Shown one piece after another: positions 7,808 to 8,242 of a stretch of 8,242 nucleotides of DNA. Each line of letters opens with the position of its first letter. Position 1 is the first letter of the stretch. Origin of the DNA: Candidatus Heimdallarchaeota archaeon (GTDB taxonomy: Archaea; Asgardarchaeota; Heimdallarchaeia; JABLTI01); NCBI GenBank assembly GCA_023128635.1, contig JAGMDP010000250.1, forward strand, positions 1 through 8,242. The letters are read 5' to 3'. The notes beneath the pieces were generated by a model. It searched no databases. It was given only the letters and a program-made list of their open reading frames with translations, and was not told the DNA's origin. The position numbers were made by a program, and so were the translations under genes.

Positions 7808-8242
7808 AAAATCCCATATCTAAGGAAAGAAGAAAAAAACTTAGCTTTTCGCTTTCTTAAGAAATCACTTAGAATTGTAATCTTATTGATTGTTATACTC
7901 AATTTATTCTTTGCAATTAATGCTTATGCATTTACCAACCAAGCAGAACAAAAGAATTTGTTAAAGAATAGTACTCTACAAGAGTATAGCTTTAATGATA
8001 TTGGGATTTTTGTGAATTCATTGGTTTGGGATGGTATAGGGATATTTGAATTATCAATAAACAAAACATTTGATCTTAGTAACATTGGTTCTGCATTCCT
8101 AATTATAGAGTTTACTTCAGAAGGTGATCGACCAGAAAGTCCTGGGTACACATTTGTTGGAGAATTTAATCTACAACCTTTTGAGTCAATACTAAGTCGC
8201 TCAATAATTTCTATAGATGATGCCGAAGAAATTAGACAATTT
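7804..8242 (+). CDS. Membrane-anchored or secreted protein, N-terminal part, apparent frameshift, 3' end outside window
   Basis: From TTG 7804 the frame reads MKNPISKERRKKLSFSLS and stops at TAA 7858-7860. The adjacent frame (7805) is open from there to the window end and is clearly protein-like: a basic stretch (FRFLKKSLR), a hydrophobic segment RIVILLIVILNLFFAINAYA (7871-7930) ending in an A-x-A signal-peptidase-like site, then a polar exported region (for example YSFNDIGIFVNSLVWDG and PESPGYTFVGEFNLQPF). Removing one base, for instance from the A7 run at 7833-7839, joins both into one natural N-terminus with positive charges before the hydrophobic segment. No ATG or GTG exists in the open frame before that segment; an in-frame TTG at 7886 would cut it short. 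No family was recognised. It lies in an operon with the Ig-like protein, so a partner at the cell surface is a reasonable guess. At least 437 bases are seen; the C-terminus is cut by the window. Confidence 0.6.

Noticed and set aside
7924..8151. Minus-strand ORF of 75 codons near the window end
   Set aside because: The opposite strand here carries a better open frame preceded by a signal sequence.

Overview
The window is AT-rich and reads as archaeal. It starts in the 3' end of a gene for the clamp-loader large subunit (RFC-L), ending in a C-terminal PCNA-binding box. It carries an XPD/Rad3-type iron-sulfur helicase, TATA-like boxes before the genes, Shine-Dalgarno (SD) sites and TTG starts, and ends with very large single-pass surface proteins built from Ig-like modules. 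This mix fits an archaeon. An Asgard lineage is possible given the giant Ig-like membrane protein, but that is inference and no single marker proves it.

Layout, all genes on the + strand. (1) 1-483: C-terminal part of RFC-L, cut by the window edge, ending in QVSLDDFF. (2) 484-774: a gap with a good BRE/TATA-like promoter at 484-500, a probable small membrane ORF of 55 codons (533-700), a second TATA-like box, and an SD for the helicase. (3) 775-2589: XPD/Rad3-family helicase, complete, TTG start. (4) 2590-2686: short gap with a TATA-like box and a good SD. (5) 2687-7807: a 1706-residue surface protein with an N-terminal signal/anchor, a beta-rich N-terminal domain, about twelve Ig-like modules of about 100 residues, one transmembrane helix and a charged cytosolic tail of about 170 residues. 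(6) 7804 to the window end: the start of a second membrane or secreted protein, coupled by a TTGA stop/start overlap, whose first 18 codons are in a different frame from the rest.

Functionally the left part concerns replication and repair: clamp loading onto DNA, and 5'-3' unwinding by an XPD-like helicase. The right part is a cell-surface operon: a long adhesin- or receptor-like stalk followed by a second membrane-anchored protein. No RNA gene, CRISPR array, insertion sequence or integration site was seen. The most notable points are the apparent frameshift at an A7 tract in the last gene, the regular ~100-residue module array, and the overlooked small ORF.
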